A stretch of DNA of 64,000 nucleotides from an uncultured Flavobacterium sp. (GTDB lineage Bacteria > Bacteroidota > Bacteroidia > Flavobacteriales > Flavobacteriaceae): contig NZ_CALTYA010000013.1 in the NCBI RefSeq assembly GCF_943913405.1, positions 23,882 to 87,881 of the forward strand. The letters run 5' to 3'. Positions 25,315 to 33,838 of this stretch are shown here, one piece after another. Position numbers and translations under genes: made by a program. Each line of letters opens with the position of its first letter. The stretch's first letter is position 1. The notes under the pieces are model-generated. The model was not told the DNA's origin, made no database searches, and was given only the letters and a program-made list of their open reading frames with translations.

Positions 25315-26414
25315 ATCGCTTCAAATAATTTACCTGGCAAAGGCCGAATTACGCCTTTAAGCTCCATATTTAAAAGTATCGAAGAAATTTTATACGTCGG
25401 AAGTTCACAATCTAAAGCAATGATATCAAGCAATTCTTTGCCTTGCTTTTGCAAATAATCATAGATTTTCTGTTCTTCCGGTTCTAGTTCTACGAAAAGC
25501 TGTTTTTGAATCGGCTTTGCTCTATCATTGTCTAAATCCCAATTGAGCATATAAATTACGTCTGCAGCCGAAGTGATCAGGTTTGCTTTTTGGCTTTTGA
25601 TTAAATTATTGCAGCCTTGGCTGTATTTGTCAGTCGCCCTTCCGGCAAAGGCAAAAACGTCGCGGTTGTAATCGCCAGCCATCGTCGCCGTAATTAGCGA
25701 ACCGCCTTTATCAGCTGATTCAATCACGATTGTCGCTTCAGACATTCCAGCAACAATGCGGTTTCGCTTCACAAAATTCTCTTTATCTGGATTAGAAGAA
25801 CTCCAGAAATCAGTCATGAAACCGCCATTCTCCTCCATCTTGGCAACATACTTTTTATGCACTTTGGGATAGATTTGGTTTAGGCCGTGAGCTACGATTC
25901 CGATGGTTTGCAAATTATTTTCCATCGCCGCTTGATGCGCCACAATATCAACGCCATAAGCAAAACCGCTCACAATTATAGGATTCAATGGAGCCAAATC
26001 TGAAATTAATTTCTTGCAGCATTCCATGCCATAAGAAGTAATTTGTCGCGTTCCGACGATGCTGATTATCTTGCGGTTTTCAAAATCAAAATTTCCGGAA
26101 GCAAAGAGCAAAACGGGTCCGTCAATGCAATGTTTCAGCTTTTCAGGATAGTTTTTATCCTTGAAATAAAGCGTGTCGATATGATTTTCTTTGATGAATT
26201 TTAGCTCGGTTTCGGCTTTTTGAAAAACACTTTTGTCCTTTAGATTTCGGATTAAAATACTTCCGATTCCATCGATGCTTTCAAGTTTTCCTGCTTTCGA
26301 TTGAAAGACTTCTTTGGCAGAACCATAGTGCGTGAGCAGTTTTTTGGCAACAATATCGCCCACTAATTCCACTTTTTGTAAGGCTAACAGATAAAATAAT
26401 TCTTCTTCGTTCAT
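25311..26414 (-). CDS. dprA: DNA-processing protein DprA
   Basis: Loads RecA on incoming single-stranded DNA during natural transformation. The 367-residue length fits. The Rossmann-like DprA core is visible: SIVGTRQITSYG, SGFAYGVDIVAHQAAM, GIVAHGLNQIYP, RNRIVAGMSEATIVIES and GSLITATMAGDYNRDVFA. The N-terminal helix-hairpin-helix region (GDIVAKKLLTHYGSAKEVF...GIGSILIRNL) and a C-terminal winged-helix domain flank it. It is convergent with the HTH gene and divergent from the HU-CCDC81/SPOR gene. Confidence 0.96.
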   Translation of the reverse strand: MNEEELFYLLALQKVELVGDIVAKKLLTHYGSAKEVFQSKAGKLESIDGIGSILIRNLKDKSVFQKAETELKFIKENHIDTLYFKDKNYPEKLKHCIDGPVLLFASGNFDFENRKIISIVGTRQITSYGMECCKKLISDLAPLNPIIVSGFAYGVDIVAHQAAMENNLQTIGIVAHGLNQIYPKVHKKYVAKMEENGGFMTDFWSSSNPDKENFVKRNRIVAGMSEATIVIESADKGGSLITATMAGDYNRDVFAFAGRATDKYSQGCNNLIKSQKANLITSAADVIYMLNWDLDNDRAKPIQKQLFVELEPEEQKIYDYLQKQGKELLDIIALDCELPTYKISSILLNMELKGVIRPLPGKLFEAI

Positions 26415-26482
26415 GGCAAATAATTGAAAGTCAAATTAAAGGCTTTTTATTCAAATTGTTAATAAAATTTGTGAATAAAATT

Positions 26483-26511
26483 TTGCTAGCCCTATTGAAT
26501 AAGTAACTTTG
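26483..26511 (+). promoter_or_regulatory. promoter giving a nearly leaderless mRNA
   Basis: TTG (26483-26485), 18 bases, TAACTTTG (26504-26511, full match to TAnnTTTG). The ATG begins 5 bases after the element, about where transcription should start. Confidence 0.6.
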
Positions 26512-26516
26512 TCAAT

Positions 26517-27455
26517 ATGAAGATTGAACATTACATAGCCCAGCTTTTATACAGATACCAATGCGTTTCCGTTCCGGGATTCGGCGCTTTCCTGACTGAA
26601 ATCCAGCCAGCGCAATTGCTTGAAGATGCATTTTATCCTCCAAAAAAGCAGGTTTCCTTTAATTTTCATTTAAAAAACAATGACGGTTTGCTGGCAAGCC
26701 ATATTGCGCTATCTGAAAAAATCTCTTATGAACAAGCCGTTCACAAGATTGAAGAAAATGTTTCAAACTGGAGAACTTCACTGCAATTATTCCAACCGAT
26801 AGTATTGAAAAACATTGGCGAATTGTCATTGAATTCTGAAAATAATTTAGTTTTCAAACCCGTAAATGCTGTAAATTATTTGACTGATTCTTTTGGATTG
26901 AGCAATTTTGTTTCTCCAAAAATTCAGCGTGAAGTTTACCAACAAGAAATTGAAGCTTTAGAAGAAAAAGCTCCGATTATCTTTACGCCTGAAAGAAGAA
27001 GTCGTCAAGTTTACTTGAAATATGCTGCTGTTTTTGTTTTAGGATTGGGAGCCGCTGGTTTCTTTGCGAACAATTACTACAACAATTATCAAGAGCAGAT
27101 TGCTGCTGAAACCATGATGGTTGAAAAATCTGTTCAGAAAAAAGTAGAAGATAAAATCCAAGAAGCCACTTTCTTCATCGAAAGCCCGCTTCCTGCTGTA
27201 AAGCTGAACATCAAAGAAGATAAATTCTCTTATCACGTAGTTGCCGGCGCTTTCAGAAACGAAGCAAATGCTGATAAAGTCTATAAAAAGTTAAGTGCAA
27301 AAGGCTTCAAAGCCAAACGCATCTCGGTAACACGACACGGTCTTCATCCCGTTCTTTACGGAAGTTTTGCCACTTATGCCGAAGCCCAAAAAGAAATGAC
27401 AAAAATTCAGAAGACTGAAAATCCAGAAGCCTGGCTTTTGATTCAAGATCTATAA
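26517..27455 (+). CDS. HU-CCDC81 and SPOR domain membrane protein
   Basis: A 312-residue protein. The N-terminal half (about 1-130) is the HU-CCDC81 pair seen in Bacteroidota (MKIEHYIAQLLYRYQCVSVPGFGAFLTE). One TM helix lies at about 168-186 (YAAVFVLGLGAAGFFANNYY). The C-terminal SPOR domain (about 234-312, FSYHVVAGAFRNEANADKVYKKL) binds denuded peptidoglycan. The layout, with a possible DNA- or partner-binding cytoplasmic part and a periplasmic glycan-binding part, suggests a link between the cytoplasm and the division septum; this is inference from domains. Confidence 0.9.
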   Translation: MKIEHYIAQLLYRYQCVSVPGFGAFLTEIQPAQLLEDAFYPPKKQVSFNFHLKNNDGLLASHIALSEKISYEQAVHKIEENVSNWRTSLQLFQPIVLKNIGELSLNSENNLVFKPVNAVNYLTDSFGLSNFVSPKIQREVYQQEIEALEEKAPIIFTPERRSRQVYLKYAAVFVLGLGAAGFFANNYYNNYQEQIAAETMMVEKSVQKKVEDKIQEATFFIESPLPAVKLNIKEDKFSYHVVAGAFRNEANADKVYKKLSAKGFKAKRISVTRHGLHPVLYGSFATYAEAQKEMTKIQKTENPEAWLLIQDL

Positions 27456-27461
27456 AATCTC

Positions 27462-27489
27462 AAATCCCGATTTATTCGGGATTTTTTTT
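27462..27489 (+). terminator. rho-independent terminator
   Basis: AAATCCCGA / TCGGGATTT with a 5-base loop and eight further bases rich in T. The gap 27490-27650 beyond it holds a GACCGCAGA-type repeat fragment and no gene. Confidence 0.9.
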
Positions 27490-27650
27490 GACCGCAGATT
27501 TCTTAGATTTTCAAAGATTACGTAATTGTGAGGAACTGGCGCCATTACATATAAATAAACATCGCACAATCTTTCAATATTCTTGCTTAAAAAGATTTAG
27601 CCAGTTTTAAAAACCTTCCCAGGTCTGATAAGAAACTGATGCGTATCTCT

Positions 27651-27658
27651 TACCTTTG
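27651..27658 (+). promoter_or_regulatory. -7 element for the thioesterase gene
   Basis: TACCTTTG, a full TAnnTTTG match, 11 bases before the ATG, so the leader is very short. No TTG lies at standard spacing. Confidence 0.5.
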
Positions 27659-27669
27659 CAAAAAAAACT

Positions 27670-28182
27670 ATGCAACCAAAAACACCTTCTGAATCAGTAG
27701 CCGTTTTAACCGACTTGGTTTTGCCGGGAGAAACAAATCCGTTGAACAACCTTTTTGGTGGCGAATTATTGGCGAGAATGGACCGCGCGGCAAGTATCGC
27801 AGCAAGAAGGCATTCGCGCAGAATCACAGTAACAGCGTCAGTAAACCACGTGGCTTTTAACCGTGCAATTCCGTTGGGAAGCGTTGTTACCATTGAAGCG
27901 AAAGTTTCAAGATCGTTCAAATCTTCGATGGAAATTTACATCGACGTTTGGATTGAGGACCGAGAATCTGGAATAAAAAATAAGGCAAACGAAGCGATTT
28001 ACACTTTTGTTGCCGTGGATGAAACAGGACGCCCGGTAGAAGTTCCAGGAATCATTCCTGAAACAGAATTGGAAAAACAGCGTTATGATGCCGCTTTGAG
28101 AAGAAAGCAATTGAGCCTTGTTCTGGCGGGAAAAATGAATCCGCATGATGCGACTGAGCTGAAAGCTTTGTTTATGGAATAA
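27670..28182 (+). CDS. acyl-CoA thioesterase (hotdog fold)
   Basis: A 170-residue acyl-CoA hydrolase of the YciA/BFIT type. The active-site region is VLPGETNPLNNLFGGELLARMDRAASIAARRHS, with the Asn/Asp pair typical of this group, followed by TASVNHVAFNRAIPLGSVVTIEAKVSRSFKSSMEIYIDVW. It probably hydrolyses medium- or long-chain acyl-CoA to free acid and CoA. It stands alone, with its own promoter and terminator. Confidence 0.93.
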   Translation: MQPKTPSESVAVLTDLVLPGETNPLNNLFGGELLARMDRAASIAARRHSRRITVTASVNHVAFNRAIPLGSVVTIEAKVSRSFKSSMEIYIDVWIEDRESGIKNKANEAIYTFVAVDETGRPVEVPGIIPETELEKQRYDAALRRKQLSLVLAGKMNPHDATELKALFME

Positions 28183-28213
28183 AAAAAAAGGGAATCAAAT
28201 GATTCCCTTTTTT
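28183..28213. terminator. bidirectional terminator
   Basis: AAAAAAGGGAATCA / TGATTCCCTTTTTT between convergent genes, with A/T tracts on both sides. Confidence 0.9.
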
Positions 28214-28214
28214 G

Positions 28215-29471
28215 TTACATATTTGCCAACCATGACTGCGGATTGAGCGTCGTGGTATTTTGCATGATGATGAATTTCACAGCTGTTTTTCCGGCAGCGT
28301 TTGTGGTTATCTTTCCTATGTTTTGCAAGGCTGCAACTTTGTCTCCTTTTGAAACGCTTACTGAACTTAAGTTTTGGTAAACGGTATAGAAATCTCCGTG
28401 CTGCACAAAAACCACCATATTATTTGGCGATAAAAGCTGTACGCGGGTTACTTCTCCTGCAAAAACGGCACGAACTGAAGTTCCAGAATCAGTGCTGATT
28501 TCAACACCGCTGCTGTGAATCGTCAATGATTTTTGAAGCGGATGTGGCTGGTCGCCAAATTTCAAGGAAACAAATCCTTTTGAAACCGGCCAAGGTAGTC
28601 TTCCTTTATTTGCCTTGAAATTATTGGATACTATTTTTCCTTCCGGCGTAAGCACGATTTTAGTCGAATTCTCAATTGCTTTTGTCTCTGCTACTGTTGC
28701 TTTTGGATTTGCTTTTTTATTCGCTGCAGCGGCTTTTTTATTCGCTTCAGCAATCGCTTGCTTGATCAAAGCATTGATTTTTCTATCAATTTGTTTTGTT
28801 TCTTGCTGTTTCTTTTTGATGTCAGCCGTCAGTTTCTTAACGTCTTTTTTGATAGAAAGCATCAATTTTTCCTGCTCTTGTCTTTCCTTTTCTAGTTCTG
28901 CTCTTTCCTTTTCGTTTTCTACGATAAGCTTTTGCTTCTCAGATTTTTGAACGCCGAGCTTTTCGTTATAGGCAATTAATTCTTTGGATTTTACGGTAAT
29001 TTCTTCGCCTTGATTTTTTCTATAATTAGAATATTGCTTCATGTATTGTGCTCTCTTGTACGCCTGAAGAAAGTTTTCAGATGACAATAAAAACATGGCG
29101 CGACTTTGCTCAGAACGGCTTTTGTAAGACTTGACAATCATTGCCGCATAATCTTTTTTAAGTTCTTCTAGTTCTCTTTTCAACGAGTTTATTTTCAGCT
29201 GATTCAAGTAAATATCATCACTCAAAAGCTTTGCTTGTTTTTCAGTAGTATTAATCAGTTTCTCGCGAAGCTTGATTTTTTCTGCCTGCTGTGCAATTTG
29301 AACCGTCACCGATTTCTGCTTTTGCTTCTCGTTTTGCAAAGCATTTTCTGCTTCACGAATTTCTTTCTGGAGCTGTTCTTTTCGTTCTTCGAGTTTTCGT
29401 TGCGTGTCAGTCTGCCCAAACGTTAGGGAAACTGCGAATAGAAAAAAGAGGCTGAAGATAAATTTTGGCAT
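28215..29471 (-). CDS. EnvC-like murein hydrolase activator (degenerate M23 domain)
   Basis: A 418-residue periplasmic protein with a signal peptide (1-19). Residues about 22-250 form a long coiled coil rich in Glu/Lys/Gln. A linker follows, then a C-terminal LytM/M23 domain (about 290-418). In active M23 enzymes the metal ligands are HxxxD and HxH; here the equivalent stretches read HSSGVEIS, YQNLSSV and VKFIIMQ, so metal ligands are missing. That fits EnvC/NlpD-type proteins that activate amidases at the septum without cutting glycan themselves. It is the last gene of the operon starting at the flippase. Confidence 0.92.
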   Translation of the reverse strand: MPKFIFSLFFLFAVSLTFGQTDTQRKLEERKEQLQKEIREAENALQNEKQKQKSVTVQIAQQAEKIKLREKLINTTEKQAKLLSDDIYLNQLKINSLKRELEELKKDYAAMIVKSYKSRSEQSRAMFLLSSENFLQAYKRAQYMKQYSNYRKNQGEEITVKSKELIAYNEKLGVQKSEKQKLIVENEKERAELEKERQEQEKLMLSIKKDVKKLTADIKKKQQETKQIDRKINALIKQAIAEANKKAAAANKKANPKATVAETKAIENSTKIVLTPEGKIVSNNFKANKGRLPWPVSKGFVSLKFGDQPHPLQKSLTIHSSGVEISTDSGTSVRAVFAGEVTRVQLLSPNNMVVFVQHGDFYTVYQNLSSVSVSKGDKVAALQNIGKITTNAAGKTAVKFIIMQNTTTLNPQSWLANM

Positions 29472-29491
29472 AGGGAAATATTTCTACAAAT

Positions 29492-30262
29492 CTAATCAAT
29501 ATATATTCTTTCGTAGCCATCTGGCACGCTATATGGAAAAGTTAAATTCTCATTAAACGAAATACTATTGTATTCGATGTTGATATTCGTCTTTTTTCCT
29601 CCTTGAATCGCTTCAATATTAATTTGGGAAGGAAGAATCGCTTCTGGATATTCTTTGTGGCTCGGATAATTTACCTGCAACATTCTGTCTTGCTTTTGTT
29701 GAGTGATTTCCTGTTTTTTAATCAAGAAATTTGCCGCTTCGAAGAAGAAAGATTTTGCGGTATTTTTATTCGAAATATCTTCTAATTTGTATAATTCTTG
29801 CTCAATTGTCGTTTTATATTTTCCTTTTTTCAAGTCATCCATAGCTTCTCCGACAAGCATGTTTTGCACTTTTTGGAAATCTAAATCGGTTCCCAGCCAT
29901 TTGCTTAAAGTCGCATAATTTCCTTCAAAAAACTTGTTTCCAAGCTTTTCATAATATTTTACTTCCGCTGGCGTAATCAATGCTTTTGCCATTGTAATTC
30001 CAAGGAATCTTACGCTGACCAAAATCTGCTCGTCTTTCTTGATTCTGATTTCGGCCGAAACATTCGGAGGCGACTGCTTGTCATCTCTATACTTGACTCC
30101 AGCCTTGATATAAACCGTAGAAAAATCTCTTTTCAATTTATAATGGCTGTCAATCACCTTGCTCGACGCGATCGCTTCACTAGCGCCTTCTTCAGCCACT
30201 ACTTTTTTTGAACCGCAGGCGAAAAGTGTAATTCCCAAGGCTATGATGATAAACTTTTTCAT
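29492..30262 (-). CDS. DUF4292 lipoprotein
   Basis: A 256-residue lipoprotein with lipobox LFAC (Cys16), of the DUF4292 family of Bacteroidota. The mature part resembles LolA/LolB-type half-barrels in pattern (VYIKAGVKYRDDKQSPPNVSAEIRIKKDEQILVSVRFLGITMAKALITPAEVKYYEK), so lipid or lipoprotein handling is possible but not shown. It overlaps the upstream TPR gene by one base (TAATG). The order TPR-DUF4292-EnvC-like suggests a shared envelope task. Confidence 0.9.
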   Translation of the reverse strand: MKKFIIIALGITLFACGSKKVVAEEGASEAIASSKVIDSHYKLKRDFSTVYIKAGVKYRDDKQSPPNVSAEIRIKKDEQILVSVRFLGITMAKALITPAEVKYYEKLGNKFFEGNYATLSKWLGTDLDFQKVQNMLVGEAMDDLKKGKYKTTIEQELYKLEDISNKNTAKSFFFEAANFLIKKQEITQQKQDRMLQVNYPSHKEYPEAILPSQINIEAIQGGKKTNINIEYNSISFNENLTFPYSVPDGYERIYID

Positions 30263-31608
30263 TATTTTTTTTGTTTTAAAAGCTGTTCTGCTTTTGTAAA
30301 ATACTGCTCTTTTTTCTTAGAATCGCCTAAACCGTTGTAAGCTTCACCTAATTGGATATTGAAATTGATCTCTAAATCTCGATTTTCAACTAGATAATCC
30401 ATGCCCATTTCAAGCATTTCTTTTGCCTTTTTATAATTTTTCAGCTGATTGCTAGCCAATCCTGAATAATAATAAAACTCAGGCTGGATCGGAAAAAAGT
30501 CAATCATCGTATTTGCTTTCTTACTTAAAACGTCAAACTGCTTGTTTTCTGTATACGCTTGCATCAGCAAAATACTAGTTTCCACTTCTTGCGGATTATT
30601 TTTACTGTAAATTTCAAGGTAGTAAATCGCTCTTTCCCAGTTTTTTTGTCCGTAGAAAACTCTTCCTGCTTCTTTTGTCAAGCCAACTTGATCTTCGTTT
30701 GGCAATAAATTTATTGACTTGTCTAATTCAGAACCATATTTCGGATTCGTTTTCAAGAAAATCAAGAATTCCTGCAAGATTTTAGCTTTCACTTTTGACG
30801 TAATCTGCTTGCTTTCAAAAACTTTATTCATCGAAATTACAGCTTTCTGTCCGTCATTATTATTCAGATGAAATTTAAAAAGTCCGATTTGTGCAAAGTC
30901 AGAATCTGGAATTTCTTTCTCTAATTTCTTGGCAATTTCAAAGGCTTTTTCTTCCTGATTGCTTTCTGAATAAAGATAAATCAGGGCTGTGTATTTAGAC
31001 TCATCCTTCGGATTTTTTTTGATTGCATTTAAAAGCTGGTCTTTTTCTGCCAGCTGATATTTCGCATCTTTCATGATCTGAAGCTTATAAACTTCCCTTT
31101 GCGGATTTTTCCCAACAGTTTCATCTAGCTCATTGATCAAAGCCAAAGCCTTGTCAAATTGGTCGGTATACATGTAAAGCGACGTCAGATCTTCTTTGTA
31201 ATTTGCATCAAACTCAATCAACTTTGTGACAATGATAATTGCATGGTTATAGTCGCGCGTTTGATAGCACACATCATACATTCCAACAAAAAACCACTTA
31301 TTTAAAGGATCAATTTTCGAGGCTTTCTCAAAAGAATCATACGCTTTTTTATAATCTTTTAATTGGAGATAATTTTTGCCCAATTCTGAATAAACCGCTG
31401 CGTTTTCAGGCTGGGTTTTGAGACATTTTTCTAGCGAAAGAATCGCCTTGTCATAATTCTCAATTCCTTTTTGCTTTAGCGATTCATAAAAATTATCTTG
31501 AAAAGCATCTTCTGCCAAAGCAATATCGTCTGGTTCTTTTTGGGCAAAAGCTGGCATCGAAACGCAGAACATTCCAAGAGAAAGCGATATGTAAAGATAT
31601 TTTTTCAT
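30262..31608 (-). CDS. tetratricopeptide repeat protein, exported
   Basis: The real start is the ATG of MKKYLYISLSLG, which gives a signal peptide ending near AFAQ; the longer reading from 31710 would overlap the nucleotidyltransferase gene. The 448-residue protein has TPR-type helical pairs throughout (for example AVYSELGKNYLQLKDYKKAYDSFEKASKIDPLN and YYYSGLASNQLKNYKKAKEMLEMGMDYL). It is probably a periplasmic scaffold. It overlaps DUF4292 by one base and is 40 bases downstream of the nucleotidyltransferase gene. Confidence 0.92.
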   Translation of the reverse strand: MKKYLYISLSLGMFCVSMPAFAQKEPDDIALAEDAFQDNFYESLKQKGIENYDKAILSLEKCLKTQPENAAVYSELGKNYLQLKDYKKAYDSFEKASKIDPLNKWFFVGMYDVCYQTRDYNHAIIIVTKLIEFDANYKEDLTSLYMYTDQFDKALALINELDETVGKNPQREVYKLQIMKDAKYQLAEKDQLLNAIKKNPKDESKYTALIYLYSESNQEEKAFEIAKKLEKEIPDSDFAQIGLFKFHLNNNDGQKAVISMNKVFESKQITSKVKAKILQEFLIFLKTNPKYGSELDKSINLLPNEDQVGLTKEAGRVFYGQKNWERAIYYLEIYSKNNPQEVETSILLMQAYTENKQFDVLSKKANTMIDFFPIQPEFYYYSGLASNQLKNYKKAKEMLEMGMDYLVENRDLEINFNIQLGEAYNGLGDSKKKEQYFTKAEQLLKQKK

Positions 31609-31648
31609 GATAATTTTTATACTAAAAGCACTTGCCTTACAGCAAAAG

Positions 31649-32659
31649 TTATTCCAAAACCGAGTAATCCCCGATGCTGATGCTTGTGAAATTTCCATCA
31701 AAAGAAGCATGGCTACCGATCATGGCATTGTCTAAGTTAGCATTTTTTATCTTAGAATGGTTTTGAACCAAGCTGTTTTTTATCGTTGTGTCTTGAACGT
31801 GCGTTCCGTTTCCAAGCGACACATTCGGACCGACAGTCGAGTTTATTAAAATTACGTCTTTACCAATAAAACAAGGCGGAATGATTGTAGAATTTTCCAA
31901 TTTAACGTCATAATCCACTAGATGCTCGCCGTCATTGTGCAAGAATCCTAGCATTCTGGAATTGGTGTCAACCGTTACATTTTTATTCCCGCAATCCATC
32001 CATTCGTCCACTTTTCCGGGAACAAATTTCATTCCTTTTGCCATCATCTGCTTGATTCCGTCGTTGATTTGGTATTCGCCACCATGGATAATGTTGTTGT
32101 CGATTACCAATTGCAATTCGTCTTTCAAAACTGAAATATCCTTGAAATAGTAAATTCCGATAACAGCAAGATCTGAAACGAATTCTTTTGGTTTTTCTAC
32201 CAATTCTATAATTTCGTTGTTCTCGTTTAAGTTGATTACGCCAAAAGCTTCCGGTTCGTCCACTTGTTTTACCCAGATTACGCTGTCCGCAGTTTGATCT
32301 AAGTCAAAATCAGCGCGAATCAACGTATCCGCGTAAGCGATAACCGCTGAACCGCTCAAAGAATCTTTGGCGCACATGATTGCGTGGCCCGTTCCTAAAG
32401 CTTCGTTTTGGTAATAAATGGTTCCTTTTGCACCTAATTTATGGGCAATGGCGATTAATTCTTCTTCTACTTTTTTACCAAAACTTTCGTGGATAATGAA
32501 GGCGACTTCCTCAATTTCTTGATTTAAAACACCTGCAATATCTTCGACCAAACGGTGAACGATTGGTTTTCCAGCAATTGGGATTAATGGTTTTGGAACT
32601 GTCAAAGTATGTGGGCGAAGACGTGAACCGCGTCCGGCCATTGGAACTATTATTTTCAT
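31649..32659 (-). CDS. sugar-1-phosphate nucleotidyltransferase (glucose-1-phosphate thymidylyltransferase-like)
   Basis: The start is set at the ATG of MKIIVPMAGRGSR, giving 336 residues. The nucleotide-binding signature GRGSRLRPHTLTVPKPLIPIAGKP is at residues 8-32. The C-terminal third has left-handed beta-helix hexapeptides (for example STIIPPCFIGKDVILINSTVGPNVSLG). The enzyme makes an NDP-sugar for envelope polysaccharide; NDP and sugar cannot be fixed. Between it and dut lie palindromic repeats and a broken S23-like gene, so the operon has been interrupted there. Confidence 0.92.
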   Translation of the reverse strand: MKIIVPMAGRGSRLRPHTLTVPKPLIPIAGKPIVHRLVEDIAGVLNQEIEEVAFIIHESFGKKVEEELIAIAHKLGAKGTIYYQNEALGTGHAIMCAKDSLSGSAVIAYADTLIRADFDLDQTADSVIWVKQVDEPEAFGVINLNENNEIIELVEKPKEFVSDLAVIGIYYFKDISVLKDELQLVIDNNIIHGGEYQINDGIKQMMAKGMKFVPGKVDEWMDCGNKNVTVDTNSRMLGFLHNDGEHLVDYDVKLENSTIIPPCFIGKDVILINSTVGPNVSLGNGTHVQDTTIKNSLVQNHSKIKNANLDNAMIGSHASFDGNFTSISIGDYSVLE

Positions 32660-32689
32660 TTTTTCTCTTATTTTTGGTAATTTTAATTT

Positions 32690-32850
32690 CAAAGTTGAAT
32701 ATTCCAAGTCGGATGTTCAACCTTATTATTTTATTTTTTTCTACTTTTTTCTATTTTCAAAATTGAACATTCCAAGTTAGATATTCAACCTTTTTTTAAT
32801 TTTGAACATCCAAGTTGGAATTTTGAATGTTGAAATGCTTGAAATATCCA
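32690..32850. repeat. palindromic repeats, left cluster next to the S23 pseudogene
   Basis: Two partial copies of a palindrome built on TTGAAYATTCCAAGTYGGATGTTCAACC occupy 32694-32732 and 32762-32836. The second folds on itself (arms near 32762-32790 and 32797-32836). It ends with TTGGAATTTTGAATGTTGAAAT (32815-32836), repeated exactly at 33317-33338 on the other side of the pseudogene. Confidence 0.8.
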
Positions 32851-32856
32851 ACCTTA

Positions 32857-33224
32857 TTATTTATTTCTATTCCTTGATGTTTCTAAACTTTTCACGAATA
32901 TCGAAATCAATTCGTCATTTTCTTTAATTGCAATCGCCAAATCTAATTCTTCTTTCAAATACAACTGCGCTCTCAAAATAATTTTTAAGCAAGAATGTGT
33001 TTCTCTAAGTTCTTTTAAAACGACTGACATTTTATGTATAAAATCATTTCTAGATTCTGCACTTTGGGCTTCGCTATAATATAATTTAATGATGGCGAAG
33101 TTCCTGATCGCACAATTTGTCCTGACAAATGATTTCCTGCTTTTGTTGCTTTTAAATTATCTGTTATTCTGATAATTTATACAGCAAAATCTATTAGTCT
33201 TTCGTGTAAATCAAATTTTTTCAT
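32857..33224 (-). pseudogene. broken four-helix-bundle (S23 / 23S rRNA intervening-sequence type) gene
   Basis: Read on the minus strand from ATG 33224: MKKFDLHERLIDFAV, then a stop (TAA), then IIRITDNLKATKAGNHLSGQIVRSGTSPSLNY, then a frameshift, then SEAQSAESRNDFIHKMSVVLKELRETHSCLKIIL and on to KSLETSRNRNK-stop. This is the typical layout of the four-helix bundle proteins of the S23 family. The frameshift is a 5-base tandem duplication of ATTAT (about 33075-33084). Removing it and the stop restores 120 codons, the usual family length. The gene lies between palindromic repeats in an operon of unrelated envelope genes. Confidence 0.85.
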
Positions 33225-33257
33225 GGCTTGTAATTATTAAAAGTTTGTAATTCTAGA

Positions 33258-33340
33258 CTTGAATATTCAAAATTCCAAGTTGGATGTTCAACCTTTTTAA
33301 ATTTTGAATGTTCAGCTTGGAATTTTGAATGTTGAAATAC
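33258..33340. repeat. palindromic repeat, right side of the S23 pseudogene
   Basis: One full palindrome: left arm about 33260-33292 (TTGAATATTCAAAATTCCAA...), right arm about 33303-33338 (...TTGGAATTTTGAATGTTGAA), loop TTTTTAAA. It is the same family as the copies at 32690-32850 and ends 13 bases before the dut stop codon. Confidence 0.85.
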
Positions 33341-33352
33341 CTCTGATTGCGA

Positions 33353-33787
33353 TTATTTCACGCCTGTGCTTCCAAAACCTCCTTCTCCCCTAGAAGTTTC
33401 TGTCAATTCATCAGCTTCAATCCAAACCGCTCTTTCGTGTTTTGCGATGATTAATTGTGCAATTCTTTCTCCATTTTCAACTACAAATGGCTCATTTGAT
33501 AAATTTACTAAAATCACTCCGATTTCACCGCGGTAATCAGCATCGACTGTTCCTGGAGAATTCAAAACTGTGATTCCTTTTTTGGCTGCCAAACCGCTTC
33601 TTGGGCGAACTTGCGCTTCATATCCGATTGGTAATTCGATGAAAAGTCCAGTTTTTACAATCGCTCTTTCTAACGGATTTAATGTGATTGATTCTGATAA
33701 ATTCGCACGCAAATCCATTCCGGCTGAAGCCAAAGTTTCATAGTTTGGAAGCTGGTGCTGTGATTTGTTTATGATTTTAATTTCCAT
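33353..33787 (-). CDS. dut: dUTP diphosphatase
   Basis: Hydrolyses dUTP to dUMP and PPi, keeping uracil out of DNA. The 144-residue trimeric type is shown by its five motifs: SAGMDLRANL, PRSGLAAKKGI, NSPGTVDADYRGEIGVILVN, GERIAQLII and the C-terminal arm RGEGGFGSTG. It is 51 bases downstream of the flippase gene. Confidence 0.97.
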   Translation of the reverse strand: MEIKIINKSQHQLPNYETLASAGMDLRANLSESITLNPLERAIVKTGLFIELPIGYEAQVRPRSGLAAKKGITVLNSPGTVDADYRGEIGVILVNLSNEPFVVENGERIAQLIIAKHERAVWIEADELTETSRGEGGFGSTGVK

Positions 33788-33838
33788 TTAGTGAAATATT
33801 TTTTTGTGAAATGTAAGATGTAAATACCTGAAATATGT

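Noticed and set aside
28615..28950. Plus-strand frame of 111 residues, Phe/Ser-rich, opposite the EnvC-like gene
   Set aside because: Complement of a coiled-coil coding region; apparent membrane character is an artefact of the antisense codons.
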